Source: Nocardia bhagyanarayanae
GTDB taxonomy: Bacteria > Actinomycetota > Actinomycetes > Mycobacteriales > Mycobacteriaceae
Length of the DNA stretch: 64,000 nucleotides
Assembly (NCBI RefSeq): GCF_006716565.1
Contig: NZ_VFPG01000001.1
Location: 2,914,001 to 2,978,000 of the forward strand
Direction: 5' to 3'
The position numbers were made by a program, and so were the translations under genes. Numbering within the stretch: position 1 is the stretch's first letter; each line of letters starts with the position of its first letter. The notes under the pieces were generated by a model, which was not told the origin of the DNA, did not search any database, and saw only the letters and a list, made by a program, of their open reading frames with translations. This document shows positions 48,104 to 57,557 of the stretch, one piece after another.

Positions 48104-48589
48104 TCAGGACGCTTCGGCGGCCAGCTTCACCAGCTCGCCGCCCGCCAGCCGATACCCGGCCCACTCGTCCTGCTCGACGGCCCCGATCGAGCGGTAGAAG
48201 TCGATGGAGGGGGTGTTCCAGGTGAGCACGGACCAGGAGACGCGGCTGTAGCCCTTGTCCAGCGCCTCCTTGGCGAGCGCCGCGATGAGCGCCTTGCCGT
48301 AGCCCTTGCCCCGCGTCTCCGGCCTGACGTACAGGTCCTCCAGGTAGATGCCGTGCACCCCGTCCCAGGTGGAGAAGTTGAGGAACCAGATCGCGCAGCC
48401 GACCACGCCGGTCTCGTCCTCGGCCACGTGCGCGAACAGCGCGGGCGACGGACCGAACAGCGCGGCCTGCAGCTGCTCCAGCGTCAGCGTGCACTCGTGG
48501 CGCGCCTTCTCGTACTCGGCGAGGTCGTAGACGAGATCGACGAGCGCGGGGACGTCGGCGGGGGTGGCACGGCGGATCGCGGCGGTCAC
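48104..48589 (-). CDS. GNAT-family N-acetyltransferase
   Basis: This 161-residue protein has the GNAT acetyl-CoA loop RPETRGKGYGKALIAAL and the family start IRRATPADVPALVDLVYDLAEYEKA, close to diamine (spermidine/spermine-type) acetyltransferases, to which the LEDLYVRPETRGKGYG block also belongs. The acceptor is unknown. The GTG start overlaps the stop of the histidine-phosphatase gene (GTGA), and nfi follows 17 bp later. Confidence 0.9.
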   Translation of the reverse strand: MTAAIRRATPADVPALVDLVYDLAEYEKARHECTLTLEQLQAALFGPSPALFAHVAEDETGVVGCAIWFLNFSTWDGVHGIYLEDLYVRPETRGKGYGKALIAALAKEALDKGYSRVSWSVLTWNTPSIDFYRSIGAVEQDEWAGYRLAGGELVKLAAEAS

Positions 48590-49206
48590 TTGGCTCCCTC
48601 GTTGGTCGAAACGATGTTGTGCGCGTGGATGGTTCGCGCGTCGTGCTCGTAGCCGAGCAGGCTCACGGCGGCGGTGGACATGGCGAAGCGGCGGCCTTCG
48701 ACGACCTCGAACTCGGCCCACCGGGCGATCAGCACGCGGGAGAAGTGTCCGTGCCCGACCAGCACCACGTCCCGTTCCGGCAGGACGGGTTCGACGGCGG
48801 CGAGCAGCCGATCGGCCCTCGCCCGCACCTGGGCGGCGGTCTCGCCGCCGGGCGCCGTGCCGGTCCAGATGGTCCACCCGGGCGTGGTCTCGCGGATCTC
48901 GGGTGTGGTCAGGCCCTCGTAGTCGCCGTAGTCCCATTCGGCGAGGTCGTGGTCGACGGTGGTCTCGGTGCAGCCCGCCAGCTCCGCCGTGCGCACCGCG
49001 CGCTGCCGCGGACTGGTGAGGACGAGCGGATCGCGCAGCTTCAGTTCGGCGAGCAGCCGTCCCGCGGCCTCCGCCTGCCGCTCGCCGCGCTCGGTGAGCG
49101 GCAGATCGGTGCGGCTCGTGTGCCGCCGCTCGCGCGACCAGGACGTCTCGCCGTGCCGGAGTAGGACCAGCCGGGCGTCTTCGTGTGCGGACATGCCCTC
49201 CATCAT
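48586..49206 (-). CDS. histidine phosphatase-family protein (Rv3214-like)
   Basis: This protein of about 206 residues has the phosphohistidine motif LLRHGETSWS, the EWDYGDYEGLTTPEIR block with the acid/base Glu, and VLVGHGHFSRV with the second His. The relative Rv3214 is an acid phosphatase rather than a mutase. An ATG four codons later (MSAHEDAR) is an alternative start. It is translationally coupled to the GNAT gene. Confidence 0.88.
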   Translation of the reverse strand: MMEGMSAHEDARLVLLRHGETSWSRERRHTSRTDLPLTERGERQAEAAGRLLAELKLRDPLVLTSPRQRAVRTAELAGCTETTVDHDLAEWDYGDYEGLTTPEIRETTPGWTIWTGTAPGGETAAQVRARADRLLAAVEPVLPERDVVLVGHGHFSRVLIARWAEFEVVEGRRFAMSTAAVSLLGYEHDARTIHAHNIVSTNEGAK

Positions 49207-49249
49207 GGTCAGAAACGCGCCGCGCCGCCCGAGCCGGGTTCGTCCGGTC

Positions 49250-49756
49250 TCAGATCGGCTCGCCCAGTTCGAGCACCACCAGCGGCAACGGGCGCGTGAC
49301 CTTGGCCTGGTACTCGGCGAGCAACGGGTTGTTGGCGACGACCCAGCCCGCGAATTCGTCGTACTCGGCGCCCGACAGCGCCCGCGCGGTGCCGCGATAG
49401 GTGGTCGGCCCCCACTCGATCGTGACGTCGCGGTTCGCCTTCACGTTGTAGAACCAGGCCGGGTACTTGTCCTCGATGAAGGAGCTCACGTACATGGTCT
49501 CCTCGCGCCGCAGCAGTCCGAGCGGAACCACGTGCGGTTTACCGCTCTTCGCTCCGGTGGTGGTGAGCAGCACTATCTCACCGCCCTCGTAGGCGCCGCC
49601 GACCTTGCCGCCGTTGGCGCGGAACTCCTCGATCACCCCGTCGTTCCAGTGCGCGATCTCGGCGTCGGAGTACTTCTGATTCCACGGCGCGTCGGGATCG
49701 TCGTAGGACGTGATGGTGGGCTTCGATTCCGCTGCGCTGGACTCGGTTTCGCTCAT
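49250..49756 (-). CDS. deazaflavin (F420)-dependent nitroreductase-family protein (Ddn-like)
   Basis: This 168-residue split-barrel protein has VLLTTTGAKSGKPHVVPLG, the F420-phosphate contact region, and FYNVKANRDVTIEWG, the typical Ddn/DDN-FQR block. Members use reduced F420 to reduce quinones or nitro compounds at the membrane. The partner cofactor genes fbiA/fbiB are in the same window. The ATG is well supported. It stands alone between the phosphatase operon and the propeller protein. Confidence 0.88.
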   Translation of the reverse strand: MSETESSAAESKPTITSYDDPDAPWNQKYSDAEIAHWNDGVIEEFRANGGKVGGAYEGGEIVLLTTTGAKSGKPHVVPLGLLRREETMYVSSFIEDKYPAWFYNVKANRDVTIEWGPTTYRGTARALSGAEYDEFAGWVVANNPLLAEYQAKVTRPLPLVVLELGEPI

Positions 49757-49813
49757 GCGGCCAGTGTGACGCGAGGCACCGACAGATTCGGGCGCCGAGG
49801 AGGCCGGCGGCCG

Positions 49814-51049
49814 TCAGCCGAGCGCGTGCAGTTCTCCGTCGCGGAGTTCGAGCACGGTGTTTCCGAGTACGGCGAGGGAGATCGGGCCGCCCGTGTAGCC
49901 CGGGCGCGGGAACGGGATGCGGCCGACTTCCGCACCGGAGGTGGGGTCGAGGACGGCGAGGCCGTCGGCGACCGGCAGCAGCAGGCGTCCGGCCATCATC
50001 GCGGGGGAGCCCAGGGAATTGGGCGCGGCCCAGAGGGGGTCGAAAGTGCTTGCGTTCAAAGCGATCACGCTGTTGCCGGTGAACACGAGATGCGCCGAGC
50101 CGATCCGTGTGGTCGTCGCGTTCTCCCCGAGCGGAGCGGAAAGCTGATGCATCACAACGGGATTGCCGGTGCTGTCGTACACCCCGAGGCGCGGCGGCGT
50201 GGATTCGCCTGTGCCGGAGGCGGTTCCGCCGGGGAGATAGAGCACGATCCGGCTGTCCGACACCGCGATCACCCGGGTGCCGGGCGCGTCGGCGCCGGGA
50301 CCGGAGAGCACGTGCGAGCCGTACTCCTCGGGCACCGTGTTGTCCTTCGGCGCCGGATTGAGCACCGTCAGCCGGGCCGCCGGATCGTCGGGGCAGCGTT
50401 CCAGCACGGCGAGCCGGGAGGAACTGGAACCGGCCGAGAGCAGCGTGCAGCCTTTGCGCGGTTGGGTTTTCACGTTCACCGGCGCGTCGACGTAGCCGTA
50501 CTCCAGCGTGCGCACCAGATCCGAGCGCCACATCTCCAGTCGCTGTTCGCCGTACGCGAGCACATAGGTGCCGTCGACGGAGAGCCGCACGCTCGGATCC
50601 ATGTAGCTGCTGCGCGCGGTGCGGCGTTCCCCGGTGTCACCGGCCAGCAGGGTGGCTTGGCTGCACCCGCGCTGGTCCCGGTACACCGCGATCACCATGC
50701 CGAACTGCGCTTCCACACCGCACAGCGGCATATCCCGCCGGTAGCGCCACAATTCGGCGCCGGTGGCGGGATCACGTCCGGTGACGGTACCGCCCGAACC
50801 GGTGATCACCGCGCCGCCGGAGGCCAGCGCCCGCGCGCCGGCGTCGTCCGGCGCGTGCCACAACTCCCGCAGGTTCGCGGGGATCTTGTCGGCCGTCGGC
50901 GGGGTGGTCGCGGGCGTCGCCGCGGTCACCGATTCGGTGCCCGTAGCGTCGCCGCGCGCCCACACCACCAGCCCCGCGACCGCCACGAGCACGGCGATCG
51001 CGACTGCGGAGATGATGTCGGCGCGCGTCCGCCGCTCGGGTGCGAGCAC
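49814..51049 (-). CDS. membrane-anchored beta-propeller protein (Rv3212-like)
   Basis: This 411-residue protein has one N-terminal helix (IISAVAIAVLVAVAGLVVWA, 12-31), a Thr/Pro-rich stalk and an extracellular PQQ-like propeller with repeated blades (GTVTGRDPATGAELWRYRRD; LAVLDPTSGAEVGRIPFP). The relative Rv3212 takes part in replication/division control in mycobacteria, which I recall weakly. GTG start. It lies 27 bp after the rhlE gene on the same strand and is probably co-transcribed. Confidence 0.82.
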   Translation of the reverse strand: MLAPERRTRADIISAVAIAVLVAVAGLVVWARGDATGTESVTAATPATTPPTADKIPANLRELWHAPDDAGARALASGGAVITGSGGTVTGRDPATGAELWRYRRDMPLCGVEAQFGMVIAVYRDQRGCSQATLLAGDTGERRTARSSYMDPSVRLSVDGTYVLAYGEQRLEMWRSDLVRTLEYGYVDAPVNVKTQPRKGCTLLSAGSSSSRLAVLERCPDDPAARLTVLNPAPKDNTVPEEYGSHVLSGPGADAPGTRVIAVSDSRIVLYLPGGTASGTGESTPPRLGVYDSTGNPVVMHQLSAPLGENATTTRIGSAHLVFTGNSVIALNASTFDPLWAAPNSLGSPAMMAGRLLLPVADGLAVLDPTSGAEVGRIPFPRPGYTGGPISLAVLGNTVLELRDGELHALG

Positions 51050-51076
51050 GATTGCGAGACTAGCGGATCCGCCGAA

Positions 51077-53281
51077 CTATGCCGAAGCAGCCGTTCCCGC
51101 GGTCGCGGCCACGGCCTCGCTCGCCTCGGCCTCGTCGGCCTTGCGACGGCGGCGGCGCACCGGCTTCTCGGCGGCCTCCGCGTCGGCGGGAGTGTCGCCG
51201 TTCCCGTCGACCACTTCGTCGGCCTTCTTACGGGTGCGGCGGCGCTTGACCGGTTCGGCCGCCGCGCCGTCGCCGTTCTCGGCGGTGCCGTTGTCCGTCG
51301 ACTCGGCCGTGGCGGTCTTGCGGGTCCGTCGCCGGACGGGCTTCGCGGGCGCTTCCTCGGCGACCGCCGGGGTCTCGTCCGCGACCGCCGCGGTCTCGGG
51401 CCGCACCGGAGCTTCGGCGTCATCCGCGGCGGATGCCGTGGACTCTGCCTGCAACGCGGAGTCCTCCGCGACAGCAGTCGTGGGCTCTGCCTGCACAGCG
51501 GTCTCGGTCGCGCCAGGAGCAGCGGTCTCGGCCTGTACCGCAGCAGTGGTCTCCGCCGCGGCAGGAGCCGAAGTCTCGGCCTGGGCAGCGGTCTCATCCG
51601 TGACAGCCGCCGCGGTCTCGGCCACGCCGTTCTCGGCCGCCTCGGCGCCGTTGGCATCCGCGGACTTCCGACGACGACGCCTGCGCCGCGCCGGAGCCTC
51701 GGTGGTCTCCGCCTCGGCACTCTCGCCCGCGTTCTCGGTCGGCTCACCCTCGGCGGCGACTTCCGCCACGCCGTTGTCCGCGCCCTCGGCGCCGCCGGAG
51801 CGACGCCGCCTGCGCCTGCGGCGCGACCGACCCTCGTCCGCGTTCGGCTCGGCGCCGTTCGCCTCGGCGTCGGTCCCGTCGGCATCGACGGTCGACTCGG
51901 TGCCGGCCTCGGCCCCGTCGAGGGGCTTGCCGCCGCGGGTGCGCCTGCGGTTGCGCTTGCGTGGGCTGCGCGCCTCACGCTCGACCACCACGTCGTCCTC
52001 TTCGCGGGCAGGCCGCGGCTTACGGACCGTGCCGGTGACGCCCTCGGGAATGCCGAGATCGGCGAACAGATGCGGTGAACGCGAGTAGGTCTCCACCGGG
52101 TCCGGGATGCCGAGGCCGAGCGCGGTGTCGATGGCGGCCCAGCGATTGAGTTCGTCCCAGTCGATCAGCGTCACCGCGACGCCGGTGCGCCCGGCCCGGC
52201 CGGTACGGCCGATCCGGTGCACGTAGGTCTTCTCGTCCTCGGGGCACTGGTAGTTGACGACGTGCGTGACGTCGTCGATATCGATGCCGCGGGCGGCTAC
52301 GTCGGTGGCGACCAGCACGTCGATGGTGCCCTTGCGGAACTTGGTCAGCGCCTTCTCGCGGGCGATCTGCCCGAGGTCGCCGTGCACCGCGCCCACCGCG
52401 AAACCGCGCTCGGCCAGGTCGTCGGCGACCTTCTGCGCGGTGCGCTTGGTGCGCGTGAAGATCATGGTGGCGCCGCGGCTCTCGGCCTGCAGCACCCGCG
52501 CGATCAGCTCGCTCTTGTCCAGCGCGTGCGCACGGTAGACGAACTGCGCGGTGCGGTCGTGCACTGCCGAATCGTGCGGCTCCTCGGCCCTGATGTGAGT
52601 CGGGCGGGTGAGGAAGGTGCGGGCCAGGGTGATGATCGGGCCGGGCATGGTGGCCGAGAACAGCATCGTCTGGCGCTTCTCGGGCACCATGGTCAGGATG
52701 CGCTCGATGTCCGGGAGGAAGCCCAGGTCGAGCATCTCGTCGGCCTCGTCCAGGACGAGCACGCCGATCTTGCCGAGGATGAGATGGTTCTGCTTGGCCA
52801 AGTCCAGTAGTCGGCCGGGCGTCCCGACCACCACGTCCACGCCGTCGCGCAGCGCGGCGATCTGGGACTCGTAGGGGCGGCCGCCGTAGATCGAGGCGAC
52901 CTGCAGCTTGCCCTTGTGGTTGCTCAGGTGCTTGCTCGCGTTCTCCAGGTCCGCGGTGACCTGGATGCACAGCTCGCGGGTCGGCACGATGACCAGCGCC
53001 CGCGGCGTGCCGTCCAGCGGCGTCGTGCCGGAATCGGCGGTGGCGATGCGATGCAGCAGCGGCACGCCGAAACCGAAGGTCTTGCCCATGCCGGTGCGTG
53101 CCTGACCGATGAGATCCTCGCCGGCCAACGCCAGCGGAAGAGTCAGTTCCTGAATAGCGAATGTTCGTTCGATGCCGATCTCGGCGAGCGCTCGGACGAT
53201 TTCCTCGCGCACCCCCAATTCGGCGAATGTCGGGGCGGTATGCGTCGCGTCCAGTTCGGCCGTCAACAGCGTGTCCGCCAC
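51077..53281 (-). CDS. rhlE: DEAD-box RNA helicase RhlE with long Arg-cluster tail
   Basis: This 734-residue protein has a Q motif (FAIQELTLPLAL), Walker A ARTGMGKT (61-68), DEAD (178-181), SAT, and motif VI HRIGRTGRAGR (355-365), a complete helicase core to about residue 420. The remaining 310 residues are low complexity, alternating acid/Ala-rich stretches with Arg clusters (one with eight Arg in a row, then several RRRRRK/RRRTRK clusters). Such tails promote RNA binding and condensates. It unwinds RNA in cold adaptation, ribosome assembly and decay. GTG start. Confidence 0.94.
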   Translation of the reverse strand: MADTLLTAELDATHTAPTFAELGVREEIVRALAEIGIERTFAIQELTLPLALAGEDLIGQARTGMGKTFGFGVPLLHRIATADSGTTPLDGTPRALVIVPTRELCIQVTADLENASKHLSNHKGKLQVASIYGGRPYESQIAALRDGVDVVVGTPGRLLDLAKQNHLILGKIGVLVLDEADEMLDLGFLPDIERILTMVPEKRQTMLFSATMPGPIITLARTFLTRPTHIRAEEPHDSAVHDRTAQFVYRAHALDKSELIARVLQAESRGATMIFTRTKRTAQKVADDLAERGFAVGAVHGDLGQIAREKALTKFRKGTIDVLVATDVAARGIDIDDVTHVVNYQCPEDEKTYVHRIGRTGRAGRTGVAVTLIDWDELNRWAAIDTALGLGIPDPVETYSRSPHLFADLGIPEGVTGTVRKPRPAREEDDVVVEREARSPRKRNRRRTRGGKPLDGAEAGTESTVDADGTDAEANGAEPNADEGRSRRRRRRRRSGGAEGADNGVAEVAAEGEPTENAGESAEAETTEAPARRRRRRRKSADANGAEAAENGVAETAAAVTDETAAQAETSAPAAAETTAAVQAETAAPGATETAVQAEPTTAVAEDSALQAESTASAADDAEAPVRPETAAVADETPAVAEEAPAKPVRRRTRKTATAESTDNGTAENGDGAAAEPVKRRRTRKKADEVVDGNGDTPADAEAAEKPVRRRRRKADEAEASEAVAATAGTAASA

Positions 53282-53861
53282 ACCGGGTTCCTGCTCGACA
53301 GTGATCTTGCTCAGGTTCGTGCCTTCCTCGTTATCGCGTCACGCGCGCCCGAGGCGTGGGGCGGACCGGCCGGTCCACGACGACCACGTATCCGCCGGTA
53401 ATGCGCGCCGCAGCCGGATGTCGTCGGGTGCCGTCCGATGACGGCAACTACCTGGGAACATCGGCGCAGCGCAGTCGGATGCGGATCTGGTGCGCGCACA
53501 TTTTCCTGGACGACGGAAGCCATGGCGCCACACCTGGTGGCGGACGCATGGGTAACGAAAGTTTCCGTTGTCCGCAGTGATTGTAGCGTGATATTGTGCG
53601 CGGCTCGAATTGCCGTCGCCGTTATTCCACGGCAAAACTCCGGTTTCCGCCCCGAGTGTCGCCGACCGACGCTGCGCGACTTGACAATTCATCGCCGAGC
53701 CGGAATCCGTGCGGCGCCGAAAAGCGGGTCGCGCGGAGCTATTCGCGTGCGCCGCGCGCGGCGGGTCGCGACGGTCCGGGGGAGCGGTCTCGATGCCGCC
53801 GCGAAGCCTCGCAAACCGGACCTTGCCTGTTACCGGCGGTACTGGCATGTGAGACATTCTT
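53282..53861. promoter_or_regulatory. rhlE-hydrolase divergent intergenic region
   Basis: This 580-bp gap must hold the promoters of both genes and a probable leader of rhlE. The candidate frames crossing it are Arg/Ser-rich shadows without ribosome sites. An AT-rich patch near 53580-53600 (GATTGTAGCGTGATATTGTG) is the only promoter-like spot. Confidence 0.35.
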
Positions 53862-54911
53862 GTGGTGAGCATCGCAGAGACCGTCACCATCGCTGCCCGC
53901 AACGCCTGGGCGCTGACCTTCGGCTCGGGTGTCGAGGCGCCGGATCCCGCGCCGTCGACGGTGCTGTGCGACGAGCCGCACCGGCAGCTGCGCCGCTACG
54001 AGGGCGGCGCGACCGACGGCGCGTCCGCGGTGCTTCTCGTGCCACCGCTCGCCGCCCCGGCCAGCTGCTTCGACCTGCGCCCCGGCCAGAGCGTCGCGCG
54101 CTTCCTGCGCGACAGCGGCCGGGCGACCTATGTCGTCGACTACGGCGACATCACCTTCGCCGACCGCAGGATGGGCTTCGAGGACTGGCTCGACGACATC
54201 CTGCCCGAGGCGATCATGCGCACCTCCGCGGATGTCGGCGGCAAGCCGGTCGACCTGGTCGGCTGGTCGATCGGCGGAACGCTGGCGCTGCTCACCGCCG
54301 CCGCGCACGCGCACCTGCCGATCCGCTCGATCACCGCCATCGGCTCGCCGCTGGACTACGACAAGATGACCGGCATCCCGCAACTGCGCGCGGTCGCGAA
54401 GCTCACCGGCGGCATCGCCACCTCGACCGCGGTCCGGGCCGCCGGTGGCATCCCGGCCGGGCTCACCCGGGCCGCGTACCGGGTCACCGCGTGGGACCGC
54501 GAGCTCACCAGGCCGTGGTTCGTGGCGAGCAATATCGCGCGCACCGAGACGCTGGCCAAGATGGAATCCATCGACCGGTTCATGGCGGCGATGCCGGGCT
54601 ATCCCGGCCGCTTCTACGGCCAGCTGTGGGGCCGCCTGATCCTGAACAACGACATCGGCCGCGGCGTCGTGCGGCTCGGCGAACGGCGCATCGCGCTGGC
54701 CGACGTGACCGCCCCCGTACTGCTCGTCGGCGGGCCGAGCGACGTCATCACCCCGGCCGCCGCCGTCGAGGCGGGCACCCGCACGCTGACCGGCGCCGCG
54801 GACGTCCGCTACGAGACCGCCCCCGGCAGCCACCTCGGCATCCTCACCGGTGAGACCGCCCGCGACACCACGTGGGCCTACCTCGACAAGTTCCTCGCGG
54901 AACTGGGCTGA
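53862..54911 (+). CDS. alpha/beta-hydrolase (PHA-synthase-like fold)
   Basis: This 349-residue protein has the nucleophile elbow GWSIGG (S136), VDYGDITFADRRMGFEDWLDD, a PSDVITP acid loop, and the GSHLGI His near the C-terminus. The overall pattern resembles the PhaC-like group, but the nucleophile is Ser, so it is probably an esterase or lipase, not a polymerase. Two adjacent GTG codons could start it. It is followed by a ferritin-like gene 61 bp later. Confidence 0.85.
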   Translation: MVSIAETVTIAARNAWALTFGSGVEAPDPAPSTVLCDEPHRQLRRYEGGATDGASAVLLVPPLAAPASCFDLRPGQSVARFLRDSGRATYVVDYGDITFADRRMGFEDWLDDILPEAIMRTSADVGGKPVDLVGWSIGGTLALLTAAAHAHLPIRSITAIGSPLDYDKMTGIPQLRAVAKLTGGIATSTAVRAAGGIPAGLTRAAYRVTAWDRELTRPWFVASNIARTETLAKMESIDRFMAAMPGYPGRFYGQLWGRLILNNDIGRGVVRLGERRIALADVTAPVLLVGGPSDVITPAAAVEAGTRTLTGAADVRYETAPGSHLGILTGETARDTTWAYLDKFLAELG

Positions 54912-54972
54912 CCGCCGGGCCGACGCGGCTGTCGACGGACTTCGTCGGGCTGCGCCCGTTAAGCTAGGGCCC

Positions 54973-55665
54973 ATGGGAGCACAGTCAACGCTTGGCGTTT
55001 CGTTCGATCCGGCAACCTCGCCCATCGCCGCCGACCATCCCGGCGTGACCGACCTGTTCGCCGTGCTCGCCTACGGTGAGATCTCCGCGTTCTACCGGCT
55101 GGCCGAGGAGGCCAAGCTGTCGCCGACCCTGCGCGGCAAGGTGGCCGTCGCGAAGATGGCGTCCGCCGAGATGGACCACTTCAAGACGCTCGAGGCGGCG
55201 CTCGCCGACCGCGGCGTCGAGGTGTTCGACGCGATGGCGCCCTTCGTCCGCGCCCTCGACGCCTACCACGCGTCCACCGATCCCTCGACGTGGCTCGAGT
55301 CGATGGTGAAGTTCTACGTCGGCGACGGCATCGCCGCGGACTTCTACGGCGAGATCGCGGGCGCGCTCTCGCCGCAGGTCGCCACCGTCGTCCACGACGT
55401 GCTCGCCGAGACGAGCCACTCCGAGTTCGTGGTCGAGGAGGTGCGCCGGGCGGTAGCGACCAGCCGCTCCGAGCGCGACCGGCTCACGCTCTGGGGCAGG
55501 CGGCTGCTCGGCGAGGCGATCACCCAGGCCCAGTACGTCATGGCGCAGCGCGACGAGCTCACCGACCTGGTACTCACGGCCACCGGCGATCTCAACGGCA
55601 TCGCCGCGCTGTTCGAGCGCATGCAGACCAGCCACGCCCAGCGCATGGCGGTCCTGGGAATCTAG
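54973..55665 (+). CDS. ferritin-like domain protein (Rv3210c-like)
   Basis: This 230-residue all-helical protein has the carboxylate/His pattern of ferritin-like diiron proteins (YGEISAFYRLAEEAK, KMASAEMDHFKTLEAAL, ETSHSEFVVEEVRRAV). It resembles the MiaE/ferritin-like fold group of unknown function conserved beside rhlE in mycobacteria. An upstream longer frame lacks similarity, and the ATG MGAQSTLG is chosen. It is convergent with the XRE gene, 6 bp apart. Confidence 0.82.
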   Translation: MGAQSTLGVSFDPATSPIAADHPGVTDLFAVLAYGEISAFYRLAEEAKLSPTLRGKVAVAKMASAEMDHFKTLEAALADRGVEVFDAMAPFVRALDAYHASTDPSTWLESMVKFYVGDGIAADFYGEIAGALSPQVATVVHDVLAETSHSEFVVEEVRRAVATSRSERDRLTLWGRRLLGEAITQAQYVMAQRDELTDLVLTATGDLNGIAALFERMQTSHAQRMAVLGI

Positions 55666-55671
55666 CCCCCC

Positions 55672-56520
55672 TTACTCGTTCGCGGCTCGGTTGTGCACCA
55701 GCCGCAGCCCCGTCGCACGGGCAGCGGCCTGGTCGAGCAGCCAGACGACGACGCTTTGGTCGCGGTCGGTCTCCATCGTCTCGAACGGCACGTCGACCGC
55801 GCCGTGCACCGGGTGATCGAACTTCAGCACGCTCGACACGGGCCCGCCGCCGACCTGGTGCGGCTTCCACCGCTCGCGAAACTCGGGCTCGCGCCGCAGC
55901 GCGTCGATCATCCCGAGCAGTTGGTCGTCGCCGGGCCAGCGAACCTTCGCGCGCAGCACCGCCGCCGCGAACGTGTCGGCGGCGGCGGGCCAGTCGCGCA
56001 GCGTCCGCCGGGCGCGCGGGTCCGTGAAGACGTACCAGGCCAGGTTCGCTTCGCCGTCCTCGCCGAGCAGACCGAGCGGTGTCGCGAAGTCGGCCCACGC
56101 GGGATTCCAGCCGAGCACGTTCAGCCGCCTTCCGATGACGAAGGCGGGCGTCGGCTGGAGCGCGGCGAGCACCGCCGTGATGGTCTCGCCGAGCTGTTCG
56201 CGCGGGGATTCGCTTCCCGGGCAACGGGACTCGTTGCCCGAGGCCATCGCGAGCAGCCCGAAGTGGTGGCGCTGCGGGCCTTCCAGCAACAGCGCGTCGG
56301 CGAGCGCGTCGACCACCGCCACCGACGGATTGGTGTCGCGGCCTTGCTCGAGCCGGGCCAAGTAGTCGGCGCTGACCCCCGCCCGCACCGCGACCTCCTC
56401 GCGGCGCAGTCCCGGCGTGCGGCGCCTGCCGCCCTCGGGCATCCCGACGTCGGCGGGCCGGAGTTCGCCGCGGCGGGCGACGAGGAATTCGGCGAAACCG
56501 TTGCGTGCCATGCTCTCCAT
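55672..56520 (-). CDS. XRE regulator with MmyB-like C-terminal domain
   Basis: This 282-residue protein has an N-terminal Cro/CI helix-turn-helix (RRRTPGLRREEVAVRAGVSADYLARLEQG) and a large PAS-like MmyB domain (NVLGWNPAWADFATP and later WKPHQVGGG) that may bind a fatty acid or similar hydrophobic ligand. Either ATG at the start (codon 1 or 4) could be used. It is divergent from the YceI gene, whose start is 93 bp away with a palindrome between them, suggesting it controls that gene. Confidence 0.88.
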   Translation of the reverse strand: MESMARNGFAEFLVARRGELRPADVGMPEGGRRRTPGLRREEVAVRAGVSADYLARLEQGRDTNPSVAVVDALADALLLEGPQRHHFGLLAMASGNESRCPGSESPREQLGETITAVLAALQPTPAFVIGRRLNVLGWNPAWADFATPLGLLGEDGEANLAWYVFTDPRARRTLRDWPAAADTFAAAVLRAKVRWPGDDQLLGMIDALRREPEFRERWKPHQVGGGPVSSVLKFDHPVHGAVDVPFETMETDRDQSVVVWLLDQAAARATGLRLVHNRAANE

Positions 56521-56583
56521 CGTGCCCGGTCCTCGGACATTCAGCCTCGCCCTGAGAGGTCCAGGATAACGGCGGTCTGGTTA

Positions 56584-56599
56584 CCGGACCGAGGTCCGG
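56584..56599. promoter_or_regulatory. palindrome between XRE and YceI genes
   Basis: CCGGACC and GGTCCGG flank a 2-nt spacer (16 bp in all), with a further GGTC half-site just upstream at 56574. It lies in the 93-bp divergent gap and is a plausible operator. Confidence 0.5.
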
Positions 56600-56613
56600 A
56601 CAAGGTCGATGGC

Positions 56614-57162
56614 ATGACGAACACTTCCGCAACCACCGCCACCCAGCAGCTGAAGCCCGGATCCTGGGCACTGGACACCGCCCACTCCTCGGTCGCGTTC
56701 ACCATCCGCCATCTCGGCATCTCCAAGGTGCGCGGCGGGTTCACCCGTTTCGACACCGAGTTCGTCGTCGACGAGAACGGCGCCGCCACCCTCGGCGCCA
56801 CCATCTACCTCGACTCCTTCGACACCGGCAACGCCGACCGCGACGCCCACGTCCGCAACGCCGACTTCCTCGACGTGGCCAACCGGCCGACGCTCACCTT
56901 CCGTGCCCCGCGGCCGGTGGTGATCGCCGAGAACTTCACCGTGGAGGGCGAGGCCACCCTCGGCGCGATCACCAAGCCCGTCACCCTCGAGGTCGAATGG
57001 GGCGGCGTCCAGGACTTCGGCCCGACCGGCGAGCGGCACGCCGGATTCTCGGCGACCGGCACCATCAAGCGCACCGACTTCGGCGTCGGCGGCCCGATGC
57101 CCGGCATGCTCAGCGACGCGGTGAAGATCGAGTTGGATATCGAGCTGATCGAACCCAAGTGA
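56614..57162 (+). CDS. YceI-family lipocalin-like protein
   Basis: This 182-residue beta-barrel protein starts TTATQQLKPGSWALDTAHSS, has the family patterns SVAFTIRHLGISKVRGGF and HAGFSATGTIKRTDFGVG, and lacks a signal peptide, so it is cytoplasmic here. YceI proteins bind polyisoprenoids or other lipids. The ATG is chosen because an open frame continues far upstream with no similarity. It is divergent from an MmyB-type XRE regulator. Confidence 0.9.
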   Translation: MTNTSATTATQQLKPGSWALDTAHSSVAFTIRHLGISKVRGGFTRFDTEFVVDENGAATLGATIYLDSFDTGNADRDAHVRNADFLDVANRPTLTFRAPRPVVIAENFTVEGEATLGAITKPVTLEVEWGGVQDFGPTGERHAGFSATGTIKRTDFGVGGPMPGMLSDAVKIELDIELIEPK

Positions 57163-57316
57163 CCAGCCGCGAGGCCTGACCGCTGTTCGCGATCAGCGTA
57201 GGCAGTGCGGTGCCGCGCGGCCGTTGCCCTGCACTAGCCTTGGACCGGACAGCAAGAGCGCTCGGGCGGACGCGACGTCCGACCGCCGCACAGGACTCTA
57301 GGTTCGGAGGTTGGCC

Positions 57317-57544
57317 GTGGAGGTCAAGATCGGTATTTCGGATAGCCCGCGCGAACTCGTGATCAACAGCGGGCAGACCCCGGAAGAGGTCGAGGCGATG
57401 GTGTCCGAGGCGCTGAGCGGCACCGGCGGCGTCGTGGCGCTCACCGACGAGAAGGGCCGCAAGTTCCTGATCCAGGCTTCGAAGGTCGCCTACGTGGAGA
57501 TCGGCACCGCCGCCAGCGGCCGGGTCGGTTTCGCCGCCGTCTGA
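57317..57544 (+). CDS. DUF3107 family protein (TB9.4-like)
   Basis: This 75-residue protein starts MEVKIGISDSPRELV and ends with YVEIGTAASGRVGF, matching the small actinobacterial family of unknown function beside FasR (Rv3208A/TB9.4, from memory). The GTG has GGAGG 6 nt upstream; a TTG two codons earlier is also in frame. A strong shared terminator follows. Confidence 0.88.
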   Translation: MEVKIGISDSPRELVINSGQTPEEVEAMVSEALSGTGGVVALTDEKGRKFLIQASKVAYVEIGTAASGRVGFAAV

Positions 57545-57557
57545 CGACCCAACGACA

